The notes beneath the pieces were generated by a model. It was not told where the DNA came from. It saw only the letters and a list, made by a program, of their open reading frames with translations, and did no database searches. Of a stretch of DNA of 54,328 bases, positions 24,815-33,403 are shown piece by piece. The translations under genes were made by a program, and so were the position numbers. Every line of letters starts with the position of its first letter. Position 1 is the stretch's first letter. This DNA comes from Desulfurococcales archaeon (GTDB lineage: Archaea > Thermoproteota > Thermoprotei_A > Sulfolobales > Fervidicoccaceae), in NCBI GenBank assembly GCA_009904015.1, contig WYEQ01000021.1:1-54328 (forward strand), in the 5' to 3' direction.

Positions 24815-25693
24815 TTGACCGACGTGTCACTTTTGAAGCCCAAATTAATAGGTGATGTATGGATTACGTCGTGGCTTCACAAGATTTTATCAGAAAGGAA
24901 GGGCTGCTTCACATCCACGCTCGACATAGGTTTGTCCTGGGAGGAAGTCTGCGTTGAGGAAGGCAGGCTTTACACAAAAAGATTATCGTCCCCAGTATTA
25001 ATAGATGAGGTTAAGCCATCCAGAGATGACAGAGTAGTCGTTATTGATAAGCAGCTCGGCGTGCTTGAAGCCATTATTAGTAGTGACAAAGGATTCTACA
25101 AGTTGAAAGCTACGGGAATAGATAAAGCACCCACGATAGAAATTAATGGTATCCACATGCACAGAATTGTTGATATTGATCCATGGACAGACTCGCTGTA
25201 TAAAGTATTTGATGCCAGGGTCAAGGAAGGAGATATTGTGCTTGATACATGCATGGGTCTTGGATATACATCAATAATATCTCTTATTCGAGGCGCTCAA
25301 CGTGTTTTCACGTACGAGGTAGACGAAAACGTAATAGAAATAGCAGGAATGAATCCTTGGAGCAGAATGCTCATGGATGAAAGAATAGTCATTAATCATG
25401 CAGACGTAGTTGATGAGATAAGAGACCTTCCAGCAAACTATTTCGACAAGATTATTCATGACCCCCCAAGGCTAACAAAAGATTATGGGGATTTATACTC
25501 AATTGATTTCTACGTGCAGCTTAACCGGGTTCTCAAGCCAGGCGGAGTTCTATATCACTATACTGGGCAGCCAGGAATCCACGGTAGAGCAAATATTGTT
25601 GGTAATATAGGTAGTAGACTGAAGAAAGCTGGTTTTAGAGTGCTGAAGTTCAGCGAGAAGAGCCTAGGTTTCATTGCGGTTAAAGAGCCTTAG
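24815..25693 (+). CDS. Class I SAM-dependent methyltransferase (archaeal COG2521-like)
   Basis: The Rossmann core is VKEGDIVLDTCMGLGYTSI (SAM motif I) with FTYEVDENVIEIA (motif II). IIHDPPRLTKDYG (motif IV, D-P-P-R) and LKPGGVLYHYTGQPG follow. An N-terminal domain of about 120 residues precedes it. The D-P-P tetrapeptide suggests N- or C-methylation of a base or amine, but the target is unknown. The outer start is TTG; GTG at 24824 is an alternative and no clear Shine-Dalgarno decides. Confidence 0.8.
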   Translation: MTDVSLLKPKLIGDVWITSWLHKILSERKGCFTSTLDIGLSWEEVCVEEGRLYTKRLSSPVLIDEVKPSRDDRVVVIDKQLGVLEAIISSDKGFYKLKATGIDKAPTIEINGIHMHRIVDIDPWTDSLYKVFDARVKEGDIVLDTCMGLGYTSIISLIRGAQRVFTYEVDENVIEIAGMNPWSRMLMDERIVINHADVVDEIRDLPANYFDKIIHDPPRLTKDYGDLYSIDFYVQLNRVLKPGGVLYHYTGQPGIHGRANIVGNIGSRLKKAGFRVLKFSEKSLGFIAVKEP

Positions 25694-25711
25694 GTTTATC
25701 CTATAAAGCAC

Positions 25712-26176
25712 TTATGTGTGCTGGGATTTTAGCTCTTCCTCTTCTATTATGGCTACTAACTTGATGTTCTCAATTTCGCTCTGGTCAGGCTGACTAACAG
25801 ATAGCCATGCATCAATAATTTCTCTGGCTAGATAGGGTGTCACCAGCCTGCCGCTGAGGGCAAGTACGTTCGCGTCGTTCCATAGCCTAGCCCCTCTTGC
25901 TGTTTCAGCGTCATTGCATAGCGCTGCTCTTACTCCCCGTATCTTGTTTGCAACAATACTTACACCTGTGCCGGTATAGCAAATAACTATTCCCCAATCA
26001 ACCTGTTTCTTAGCAACAGCTCTAGCAACGTCTCTTGCCACTATTGGCCATGGCTCAAGTTTTCTCGATGAGGCAGCGCCGTACTTTATCACCTCGTATC
26101 CTTTTTCGCTAAGGTACTTAACAATAAACTCAACGGCGGGATAAACATCATCTGACCCTACGGCGACCTTAACCAT
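25712..26176 (-). CDS. rpiB: Ribose-5-phosphate isomerase B
   Basis: The RpiB/LacAB fold is shown by KVAVGSDDVYPAVEFIV, DWGIVICYTGTGVSIVANK with the active-site Cys (ICYTGTG), GVRAALCNDAETARGARLWNDANVLALSGR and the conserved Arg region. It interconverts ribose-5-P and ribulose-5-P. The frame extends to 26215, but the ATG at 26176 has AGGTG upstream and gives MVKVAVGSDD. Confidence 0.9.
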   Translation of the reverse strand: MVKVAVGSDDVYPAVEFIVKYLSEKGYEVIKYGAASSRKLEPWPIVARDVARAVAKKQVDWGIVICYTGTGVSIVANKIRGVRAALCNDAETARGARLWNDANVLALSGRLVTPYLAREIIDAWLSVSQPDQSEIENIKLVAIIEEEELKSQHT

Positions 26177-26265
26177 GCTCACACCTATTTTATTATGTTT
26201 AGCATTGTTAGTCATAAATAATTTAATCCGACAAGCCCCAAGAGATAATCGTTAGTGATGATTAC

Positions 26266-27290
26266 ATGGATGCTGGGCTATTAGCAATAGGCTTAGCGCT
26301 ATCAGCGATGATTGCTTGGTCCATAGGTGCTAACGACCTGGCTAACTCAGCCAGCATAGCTGTAGGTTCAGGCGCGCTCTAAGCTACAGAAAGACGTTAG
26401 TAGTATTCCTTGTTGGATTATTCATGGGCGCTTTTCTCCAGGGCTTCATGGTTATGAGGACCCTTGGTAAAGGAGTTATCCAGAACGTTACTATCGAGAA
26501 AGCAGTAGCTTCCTTGCTGGCCGCTTTTGTGTGGATAATAGTAGCTTCCTACCTTGGTGCTCCCATATCTACTTCCCAGAGCATTCCAGGAGCAATTATA
26601 GGCGTGGGTATAACTGACTGGATCCTCACAAAAGAGTTACTGGTGAACTTAAGCGTAGTTTACAAAATAATACTGAGCTGGGTTGTATCACCATTGGTTG
26701 CTATTGCCTTATCTTTTGTTCTGCACGTATTGCTAACGCATAGGAGAATAGCTTCAAGGCTGAAGAGTAGAAGGGTATTATTGTTCCTAATTTCTTTTGT
26801 TACTTTTATGTCTGCTTATTCGTTTGGAGCTAACGACGTCGCTAACGCCACGGGCGTATACGTAACAATTGCCGGAAGCGCCGTCGGGACCCCTGACATG
26901 GAAACTATGAGATTGTTATCTCTTTATGCTTCTTTCTTTATATTCCTGGGTGGATACATCTTTGGTGGGAGAGTCCTGAGGACAATGGCTTACAAGATAA
27001 CAAAGCTTGATTTACAGACAGGGCTGGCCTCGGGACTAGCAAACTTCCTGGTCGTGTGGATTTTCACAACTATCCCATATGTTCTTTTTGGCTATGGGTT
27101 ACCCATATCCACTACTTACGCTTGCGCTGGCTCAATAATTGGCGCTGGCATGGCGAGGAGCAGGAGCCTTAAAGGAGTGAGCGCCAGAACAGTTCTTTTC
27201 ATCACGTTGGCTTGGGTTATTACGTTGCCGGTCACGATAACATTAAGTATTACCTTTTACTTATTGATTAGGTCAGTAGTAGGTGTTTAG
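26266..27290 (+). pseudogene. pit: PiT-family phosphate transporter, frameshifted after codon 38
   Basis: The first 38 codons from ATG 26266 encode MDAGLLAIGLALSAM and the PiT signature WSIGANDLANSASIAVGSGAL, then TAA. Two bases on, the other frame continues SYRKTLVVFLVGLFMGAFLQG and runs to the normal C-terminus. It includes the second signature SFGANDVANATGVYVTIAGS and GLPISTTYACAGSIIGAGMA. Removing one CT from CTCT at 26377-26380 restores GAL-SYRK exactly, so a dinucleotide duplication is the likely lesion. The rebuilt protein has about 340 residues. The DUF47 gene follows immediately, the usual partner. Confidence 0.88.
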
Positions 27291-27291
27291 A

Positions 27292-27952
27292 ATGGGCTTC
27301 TGGGAGTGGCTTGCCTCGCGTAGGGAGAAGGAGGTACTCAAGCTATACGACCAGCACATAGATGAGATAACCAAGGTAACCAATTCAGTTTATAACCTGC
27401 TAACGGCCTTTCGTGAAGGAGATATATCCTTAATGGAGAATGAATGGAGAATCATATTTGAAGCGGAGAGAAAAGCTGATGATATAAAGAGGAGAATAAT
27501 AAGAGAGCTGTCCGAGGAGTTTGTTCACTCTATTGACCGCGAAGAGCTAATAAGATTGATACTAGCCACGGATGATATAGCTACGTTCGCCAAGGAGGCC
27601 AGCAGAATGGCTTTGCTATACAATGGTAAACCACCACTTGATGTAGCCCAGGTACTCCCTGGATATAATAACCAGGATAAATGAGTCTGTAATGCTAATA
27701 AGAGAGGCTGTCAGCTACTTGAGCATTGATAAGAAAAAGACGCTTGAGATAAGCGATAAAATCGAGAGACTGGAAGAAGAGGTCGATGACCTAAGGCACA
27801 AGGGCTTATCAATAATTCTCGCACGATGCAACGAAACAGGCATCCCCAATTGCTTGCTACTAAAAGACATACTTGAGTACCTTGAGAACTCAGCCGACAA
27901 AACCGAGGACGTGGCTGATGAGCTTAGAAGCATAGCGGTTTTCACATCATGA
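27292..27952 (+). pseudogene. DUF47/PhoU-like phosphate transport accessory protein, frameshifted
   Basis: The first part (GFWEWLASRREKEVLKLYDQ, AERKADDIKRRIIRELSEEF, ATDDIATFAKEASRMALL) is the N-terminal two thirds of a DUF47 helical protein. It drifts into a TGA at 27682. The +1 frame carries the remainder: ITRINESVMLIREAVSYL, then KIERLEEEVDDLRHKGL and YLENSADKTEDVADELRSIA. Joining them between about 27647 and 27681 gives a typical 215-residue protein. ATG 27292 directly after the pit stop is the best start. Both genes of this phosphate pair are therefore out of frame. Confidence 0.85.
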
Positions 27953-28053
27953 GTCTTTTCTATGACGGAGTAAGCTTGAACACCGTTATAACCACTCAGT
28001 TTTTATTAGTAGGCTTTAAACAAATAATTATTGAGGATACAGAGGAGACATAA

Positions 28054-28473
28054 ATGAGGTCCACGGAGATAAGGGAATACAAAAGCCCCGATGAGCTCCT
28101 GGTTGCTTTGGACGAGGATATCAACGAGCTGCGGAAGCTCCTCGCAGAGAACCTCAGAAAACTGGAGGATATGAGGAGAAGAGTTGATCAGCAGAAACTA
28201 ATTAAGCAAACGTTACAGAAGATTTTCCCACAGTACAAGGCTACTGAGCCTAGAAATGCCATAGAGCTGAGGGAGGCCCAGCTAGTCATCGGACCTACAA
28301 TTGAGCAGGAAATCGAGGCTCTAGAGGGGGTTCTAGATTTAATGAACCGTAAACTAAACATATTGCTATCAATAAGGAAGGAGCTGGAGGTTCTATCTCA
28401 GTATAAGTCTTCGTTAAGAATCGTGGTATACTATTTTGACGGGATACCTAGAAGAATACACATATCTTATTGA
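28054..28473 (+). CDS. Hypothetical coiled-coil protein
   Basis: I do not recognise this 139-residue protein. It is highly charged and helical, with two heptad-like stretches (DEDINELRKLLAENLRKLEDM and the TIEQEIEALEGVLDLMNRKLN region) separated by a proline-containing loop. A short basic, beta-like tail (RIVVYYFDGIPRRIHISY) ends it. There is no signal peptide or membrane segment. A TATA-like TTTAAAC and the Shine-Dalgarno GAGGAGA precede the ATG, so it looks like a real single-gene unit. It lies next to the surface-appendage locus; a link is not shown. Confidence 0.7.
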   Translation: MRSTEIREYKSPDELLVALDEDINELRKLLAENLRKLEDMRRRVDQQKLIKQTLQKIFPQYKATEPRNAIELREAQLVIGPTIEQEIEALEGVLDLMNRKLNILLSIRKELEVLSQYKSSLRIVVYYFDGIPRRIHISY

Positions 28474-28554
28474 GCATGAAGATTTCGTGAAACAATATAT
28501 CGCTTTTCAATGAGCATTAGGCATTAATGCACTTCATCTTACTTTGTTGATTCT

Positions 28555-31500
28555 TTAGAAAGGAGCTTCTTTTCTAGCCATTCTTCTTCTTATGACCTCC
28601 CTGAGCCTCATCAGGCCGTAAATAGAAGCAACTATAGCTACAGCTACACCGACGTAGGGAAGCGTGAACTTGATAGCCCTAATTACAAGCGTCGTTACTG
28701 TCGGCTTTAACTGGATTGTAAGCGATGATGAGCTCTCAAGTGTGTAGGTAATGGTTGTCGGGTTATACCCCTTCAAACTGGCCTCAATAGTGTAGTCGCC
28801 ATAAGGCAAGCTTGTTTCTACATAGCCGTCCTGGTTTGTAGTTAGGATAGTCACGAGCCTTCTCCCATCAATACTTATAAACTTTATCTCGGCTCCCTGC
28901 ACTGGCCTGTTCTTCTCCATGACGAGTATACCTAGTTTATATGTTTTCCTTGTCATGTTAACGACTAGCTCGGTATCCCTGGTTAGCATCAAAGATATGT
29001 TCTGGGATGGGTTGTACACCTTTGCGTACTGCTCAGTTGGTTGGGCACGAATTATGTATTTACCATAAGGCAATGTTAACGTAGTGTTGGTGCTAAATGG
29101 ACTGGAAACGGGCTTGTCATTGACATATACAACGAAGCTTCCTCGCAGTGCACCAAAAGTTATGTCACTAATAATTATGTTTAAGAGATATGTTCGCCGG
29201 GGTATTATCAACGTTGTTGATTGGTCTCTATCATGTTTTATTGTTGTTGATATTTCCTTGTATATCCCTTGTGTCTCGTCAGTTGGGTTGATGTTAATAG
29301 TGTATTGCCCGTAGGGCAAGGAGACCAGCAGTGATGGATTTAGAGGAGTTATTATTGTCTCGATGTAGCTTCCAGCTTCATCTGTGATTCGCACTTTAAC
29401 CGGACCTAGGAGTTTTTGCTCCTCACTATCAATCATTGTTGCTTGTAGCATGTAGGTTCTTCTCTGAAGCGTATAGCTTTGCTCTGTGTCCTGTGTTATA
29501 TAAAGTGGTGCCTCGAGAATCTCGTAGACATTTTCGTAACCAGTCGAGGGCTTGATGGTTAACGTGTGGTTTCCATAGTAAACCCTTAGTTCAATTTCAT
29601 TTATCGTGTTGTTTGAAACTAACAGCTCATCATCGATTAAAATATCTATTGGGGCTATGAGTACCATGGATTTATCATCCGCAAGTCGCAATTTAAGTGT
29701 GTATGACTTGTACTCGGGCTTCAGCACAACTACGTGGTCCTGGTAATCGCTGAAACTAAGAGTTGTCGAGAGAGGAATTATGTACGGCTTGCTGGACTCA
29801 ATGTAAATAGTGTAGGTTACGTTTGGGATAATGTTAGGTATAATCACTGTTCCGTTTATATTCGGCTTTATCTTCGTCTCGCCCCATGGATGCCGGAAAT
29901 AAACTGTTAAGCTGTCCATATCCTCGGGGTTAACCTTTATGAACAGTGTTAAAGAGCCAGTCATGTATTGGTTAGGGTCAAAAAGCTGGTCACCAATGTG
30001 CAAATTCAGGTTCCTGTAAACAATAATTTGGTTGTTACTAGCAAGTATAAAAAAGCTACTTAAATCATCGCTTATATCCGAATCGAACTGGTCAGGCAAT
30101 CTGTAGTTAAGAGTCAGGTCTTTTCTCAATACAGGTATGACCAATTCTTCGCTTAGCTCGAGTATCTGTGTTCCCTCGGGCGTTTCAGCAGCCAAGATGT
30201 ACTTGTTGGCTGCCAGTACTAGTTTCGAGCTGATAAGGGTTGAGCCGGCTCTGTATATGTCAAGTATCCTGTAGCCTTCATCAATGCTTGTTGGTATCCT
30301 GTATATCCTGATTCTCGCGTCCGAGAGGACGGCGTATAAGTAACTGCCTGTCGGAGTAGTAAAGGTATTTACTAAAAATGCCTGCTTTCCTACGTAATCC
30401 TTGTTGTAATAGTAAGCTTGCAGTTTCCCATCCCTTTCTTTTACTCTCCACAAAATCAGGCTTTGTGTATCAACATCATAATAAGTTAATGCGTGTTCTC
30501 CTGTTTGCCTTAAGTAGATTAAACTTAGTCCCTTACTGAAGAATGAAACACTTAAATCAAAGGGAAAAGCAGGGTTTGTTGTATTAGCTATTTTTCCCCT
30601 GCTGATAAGCTTGTTAGGCGCCTGCGTCACATCATATACATCCAGTGAACACAACAGGTAGGGAGGAGTCTTCGTTTCAGCTGGCACCGCGAGGGGCGGG
30701 TAGTATAGAGTTATAGTTTGTGAAGCAAAGCTTTGATACGAAGGTATATTAGAGGTGTTTATAACAATGGTGTAGTTTCTGTATATTATATCCCAAGCAG
30801 TGATTTCAGCTATCATGCCTCTCTCGACGAATATCGTTGCTATACCGCTCTGATCGGCGTTAACGCTGTATCTATAAGACTTTGCCTGGTTATACGCATA
30901 TACATCAATTAAGGCGCCGGAGGCAGGCTTCGTCTGGTTTCCTTGGTAATCGTAGTATGTGACGTTTACATCTATTCTGATGAGGTTTGGCTTATCGATG
31001 CTGGAAACAACGAGGTATGATGCATCGTAGTAGTACGAGTTCTCCGCGTAAACAACACGAGCGGTCATATCTGATATCAGCTTGTGGGGTACATACAAAC
31101 TTGTATCGCTCATCGGAGAGCCGATTCTTATGTACCCGGGCTGAGTCTCACTGACTATATATATAGAGCACTGGGCACAGACGTTACCGCTCCCCGCCTC
31201 GTCAACCATCACTGCATACACAAAGTTATCACTAGTAGAGTTTCTCAGAACAAGTATCTTTTTAACATAAAAGTCCGCTCCTAGAACCCTATCTACAAGC
31301 TGGTATATTCTGCCCCCCTCTATATTGAATATCAATAGCTCTCCCATGGATGTGCCTACCGCTATTCTTTTGACAGGCCACCCATTCGTTGCTATAGCCG
31401 TGATTTCCCCTAGAACAGGATAAAGTTGAGTTAACCGTGGCTCCTCGTATGGGTTCTCTAACTCTAGCACAACAATGTAGTAATTACCACTGCTTGTAGC

Positions 31501-31710
31501 TATCCCCATCACTGTTGTTGGGGAAACACTGTATATTTCCGTTAAGCTGAGGTTTCCAGGAAGATGCACTGAGAGCTTGTAACCATAGATAAGGGTTGGT
31601 CTTTCATTCTGAGCCTCTGCACTAGCATATATTCCAATAGCTACAATAGTTATCAAGACAGTGAAAATCAAGGTTTTATAGAAGATTTTTTTGTCCACTT
31701 TATTCACCAA
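28555..31710 (-). CDS. Large secreted, C-terminally anchored protein with PEGA-like repeats
   Basis: The 1051-residue protein has an N-terminal signal (FYKTLIFTVLITIVAIGIYASAEA). The first 550 residues or so show beta-propeller-like strands (ITAIATNGWPVKRIAVGTS, FILASNNQIIVYRNL). At least four repeats of about 85 residues follow, each with a PEGA-type turn: YYGNHTLTIKP, LPYGQYTININP, LPYGKYIIRAQP and LPYGDYTIEAS. One transmembrane helix near residues 1022-1043 and a basic tail (RRRMARKEAP) anchor it. It is divergent from the pilus ATPase gene and is probably a surface or pilus-associated protein. The start is TTG 31710 or, with GGTGA upstream, GTG 31698. Confidence 0.8.
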   Translation of the reverse strand: MVNKVDKKIFYKTLIFTVLITIVAIGIYASAEAQNERPTLIYGYKLSVHLPGNLSLTEIYSVSPTTVMGIATSSGNYYIVVLELENPYEEPRLTQLYPVLGEITAIATNGWPVKRIAVGTSMGELLIFNIEGGRIYQLVDRVLGADFYVKKILVLRNSTSDNFVYAVMVDEAGSGNVCAQCSIYIVSETQPGYIRIGSPMSDTSLYVPHKLISDMTARVVYAENSYYYDASYLVVSSIDKPNLIRIDVNVTYYDYQGNQTKPASGALIDVYAYNQAKSYRYSVNADQSGIATIFVERGMIAEITAWDIIYRNYTIVINTSNIPSYQSFASQTITLYYPPLAVPAETKTPPYLLCSLDVYDVTQAPNKLISRGKIANTTNPAFPFDLSVSFFSKGLSLIYLRQTGEHALTYYDVDTQSLILWRVKERDGKLQAYYYNKDYVGKQAFLVNTFTTPTGSYLYAVLSDARIRIYRIPTSIDEGYRILDIYRAGSTLISSKLVLAANKYILAAETPEGTQILELSEELVIPVLRKDLTLNYRLPDQFDSDISDDLSSFFILASNNQIIVYRNLNLHIGDQLFDPNQYMTGSLTLFIKVNPEDMDSLTVYFRHPWGETKIKPNINGTVIIPNIIPNVTYTIYIESSKPYIIPLSTTLSFSDYQDHVVVLKPEYKSYTLKLRLADDKSMVLIAPIDILIDDELLVSNNTINEIELRVYYGNHTLTIKPSTGYENVYEILEAPLYITQDTEQSYTLQRRTYMLQATMIDSEEQKLLGPVKVRITDEAGSYIETIITPLNPSLLVSLPYGQYTININPTDETQGIYKEISTTIKHDRDQSTTLIIPRRTYLLNIIISDITFGALRGSFVVYVNDKPVSSPFSTNTTLTLPYGKYIIRAQPTEQYAKVYNPSQNISLMLTRDTELVVNMTRKTYKLGILVMEKNRPVQGAEIKFISIDGRRLVTILTTNQDGYVETSLPYGDYTIEASLKGYNPTTITYTLESSSSLTIQLKPTVTTLVIRAIKFTLPYVGVAVAIVASIYGLMRLREVIRRRMARKEAPF

Positions 31711-31789
31711 AAACTATCAATTTATATTCATCAACCAAGAAATATATCTTATTGTGAATCACACATATTTATGAAGGGTTGATTATCAG

Positions 31790-33403
31790 TTGTCTAGGAA
31801 AATAAGTGCTGGTTTTCTACAAAAGATTCTTCCCAAGAGAAGAAAGGAAGAGGAGGAGCCAGTAATCAAGCTTGAGGAGATAACGAAGGTTTACTCCCAC
31901 GAGCTTCTCAGCGCTAAGCCTAACTTCAGGGTTGTTGAGTCCTACCCTGTTAACGAGCCCTTCGCCTGGATAAATATTGTTGAGGAGATAGATACTGGTT
32001 TACTCTACTACGAGGTATACGAAATATCGCTCACAGAAGAAGAGAGAAGAATTTATAACCAGATATACGAGCACCTGATGTGGGAGCTGAAGCCTTCGGA
32101 GGCACTACGCACGGACTCAGTAGAGGTTCTCAGAAGAACAGCGGCTAGGGTTATGAGGCTCTTCCAATTAAGGTTCACCAGAACGCCCGCTCTCTCATGG
32201 AACAAGATTAACTACTACATAGAGAGGGATATCTTCGGCTACGGGGTGCTTGACCCGATCTTCAGGGATAGACACGTGGAGGATATCTCCTGCAATGGTG
32301 TTGGGAAGCCTGTCTACGTGTGGCACAGGAGATACGAGTCACTCCCGACAAACATTGTTTTCAGAACAGAAGAGGAGCTAGACTCATATTTACTGAAGCT
32401 GGCTCACAAGGCTGGAAAGCACTTATCCGTTGCTTACCCAACACTCGACGCAATTCTGCCTGGGGGGCACAGGTTAGCGGCCACGTTCAGCAGGGAGGTA
32501 TCCACAGGAGGATCCACCTTCACTATCAGGAAGTTCAGCGAGTCACCAATAACAATCGCGGATATGATTAAGTTCGGCACAATTGACCCTGATATGGCAG
32601 CTTATTTATGGCTTGCCATGGATTACAAGCTAACCACACTAATACTTGGAGTAACGGGTGCCGGCAAGACATCGACGCTTAACGCTATAGCCACTCTTCT
32701 CAGGCCCACGTACAAGGTTGTAACTATAGAGGATACACCTGAGCTCAGGCTACCGCTCGAGAACTGGGTTCAGCTTGTTTCGAGGCCTTCATACCTGGGA
32801 GGAGTAGGCGAGGTAACCCTGTTCCACCTAGTGAAGATGAGTCTTAGATACAGGCCCGACGTCATAATAGTGGGGGAAATAAGAGGTGAAGAAGCGTACG
32901 TGTTGTTTCAGAGCATAGCAACGGGGCACTCCGGCCTAACAACTCTTCATGCTGAGGGCATTGATGCCGCTGTTAAGAGGCTAACATCCCCACCAATGAA
33001 TATTCCCCCATCATACATACCATTAATAAACATAGCTTTGCTCATAAGGAGAATAACCATAAGGGATGAAAAAGGGAACCTGAGGCCTGCGAGAAAAATA
33101 GTTAGTATATGGGAGATAAAGGACTATGAGGATTACGTAGAGATAGCCCGCTGGGACCCAGCCACCAATACCTTCAGTATTGATTTAGCCAAGAGCATTG
33201 TTCTCGAGAGGATAATGGCTTTGAGTGGAAAGAGCAGGGACAGCCTCCTCGAGGAGCTGAAGAACAGGAGAGCCCTGATCGAGTGGCTCGTCAAGACGGG
33301 TAAAACTGAGTACAAGGAAGTAGCAACGTGGATTCATAGATACTACATTGACCCTGTCAGAACGCTCAGAGAGGGCCCACTATATGAAGCTTACACTTCC
33401 TAA
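31790..33403 (+). CDS. Type IV pilus / type II secretion assembly ATPase (GspE/ArlI class)
   Basis: This is a hexameric secretion ATPase. An N-terminal domain leads to the conserved ITNRISCNG-like region seen as RHVEDISCNGVGKPVYVWH. Walker A is LGVTGAGKTSTLNA, the Asp box is TIEDTPELRL, Walker B is RYRPDVIIVGEIRGEEAYV and the His box is TGHSGLTTLHAEG. The start is TTG 31790 in a divergent promoter region. It powers assembly of a pilus whose platform and pilin genes follow. Confidence 0.93.
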   Translation: MSRKISAGFLQKILPKRRKEEEEPVIKLEEITKVYSHELLSAKPNFRVVESYPVNEPFAWINIVEEIDTGLLYYEVYEISLTEEERRIYNQIYEHLMWELKPSEALRTDSVEVLRRTAARVMRLFQLRFTRTPALSWNKINYYIERDIFGYGVLDPIFRDRHVEDISCNGVGKPVYVWHRRYESLPTNIVFRTEEELDSYLLKLAHKAGKHLSVAYPTLDAILPGGHRLAATFSREVSTGGSTFTIRKFSESPITIADMIKFGTIDPDMAAYLWLAMDYKLTTLILGVTGAGKTSTLNAIATLLRPTYKVVTIEDTPELRLPLENWVQLVSRPSYLGGVGEVTLFHLVKMSLRYRPDVIIVGEIRGEEAYVLFQSIATGHSGLTTLHAEGIDAAVKRLTSPPMNIPPSYIPLINIALLIRRITIRDEKGNLRPARKIVSIWEIKDYEDYVEIARWDPATNTFSIDLAKSIVLERIMALSGKSRDSLLEELKNRRALIEWLVKTGKTEYKEVATWIHRYYIDPVRTLREGPLYEAYTS

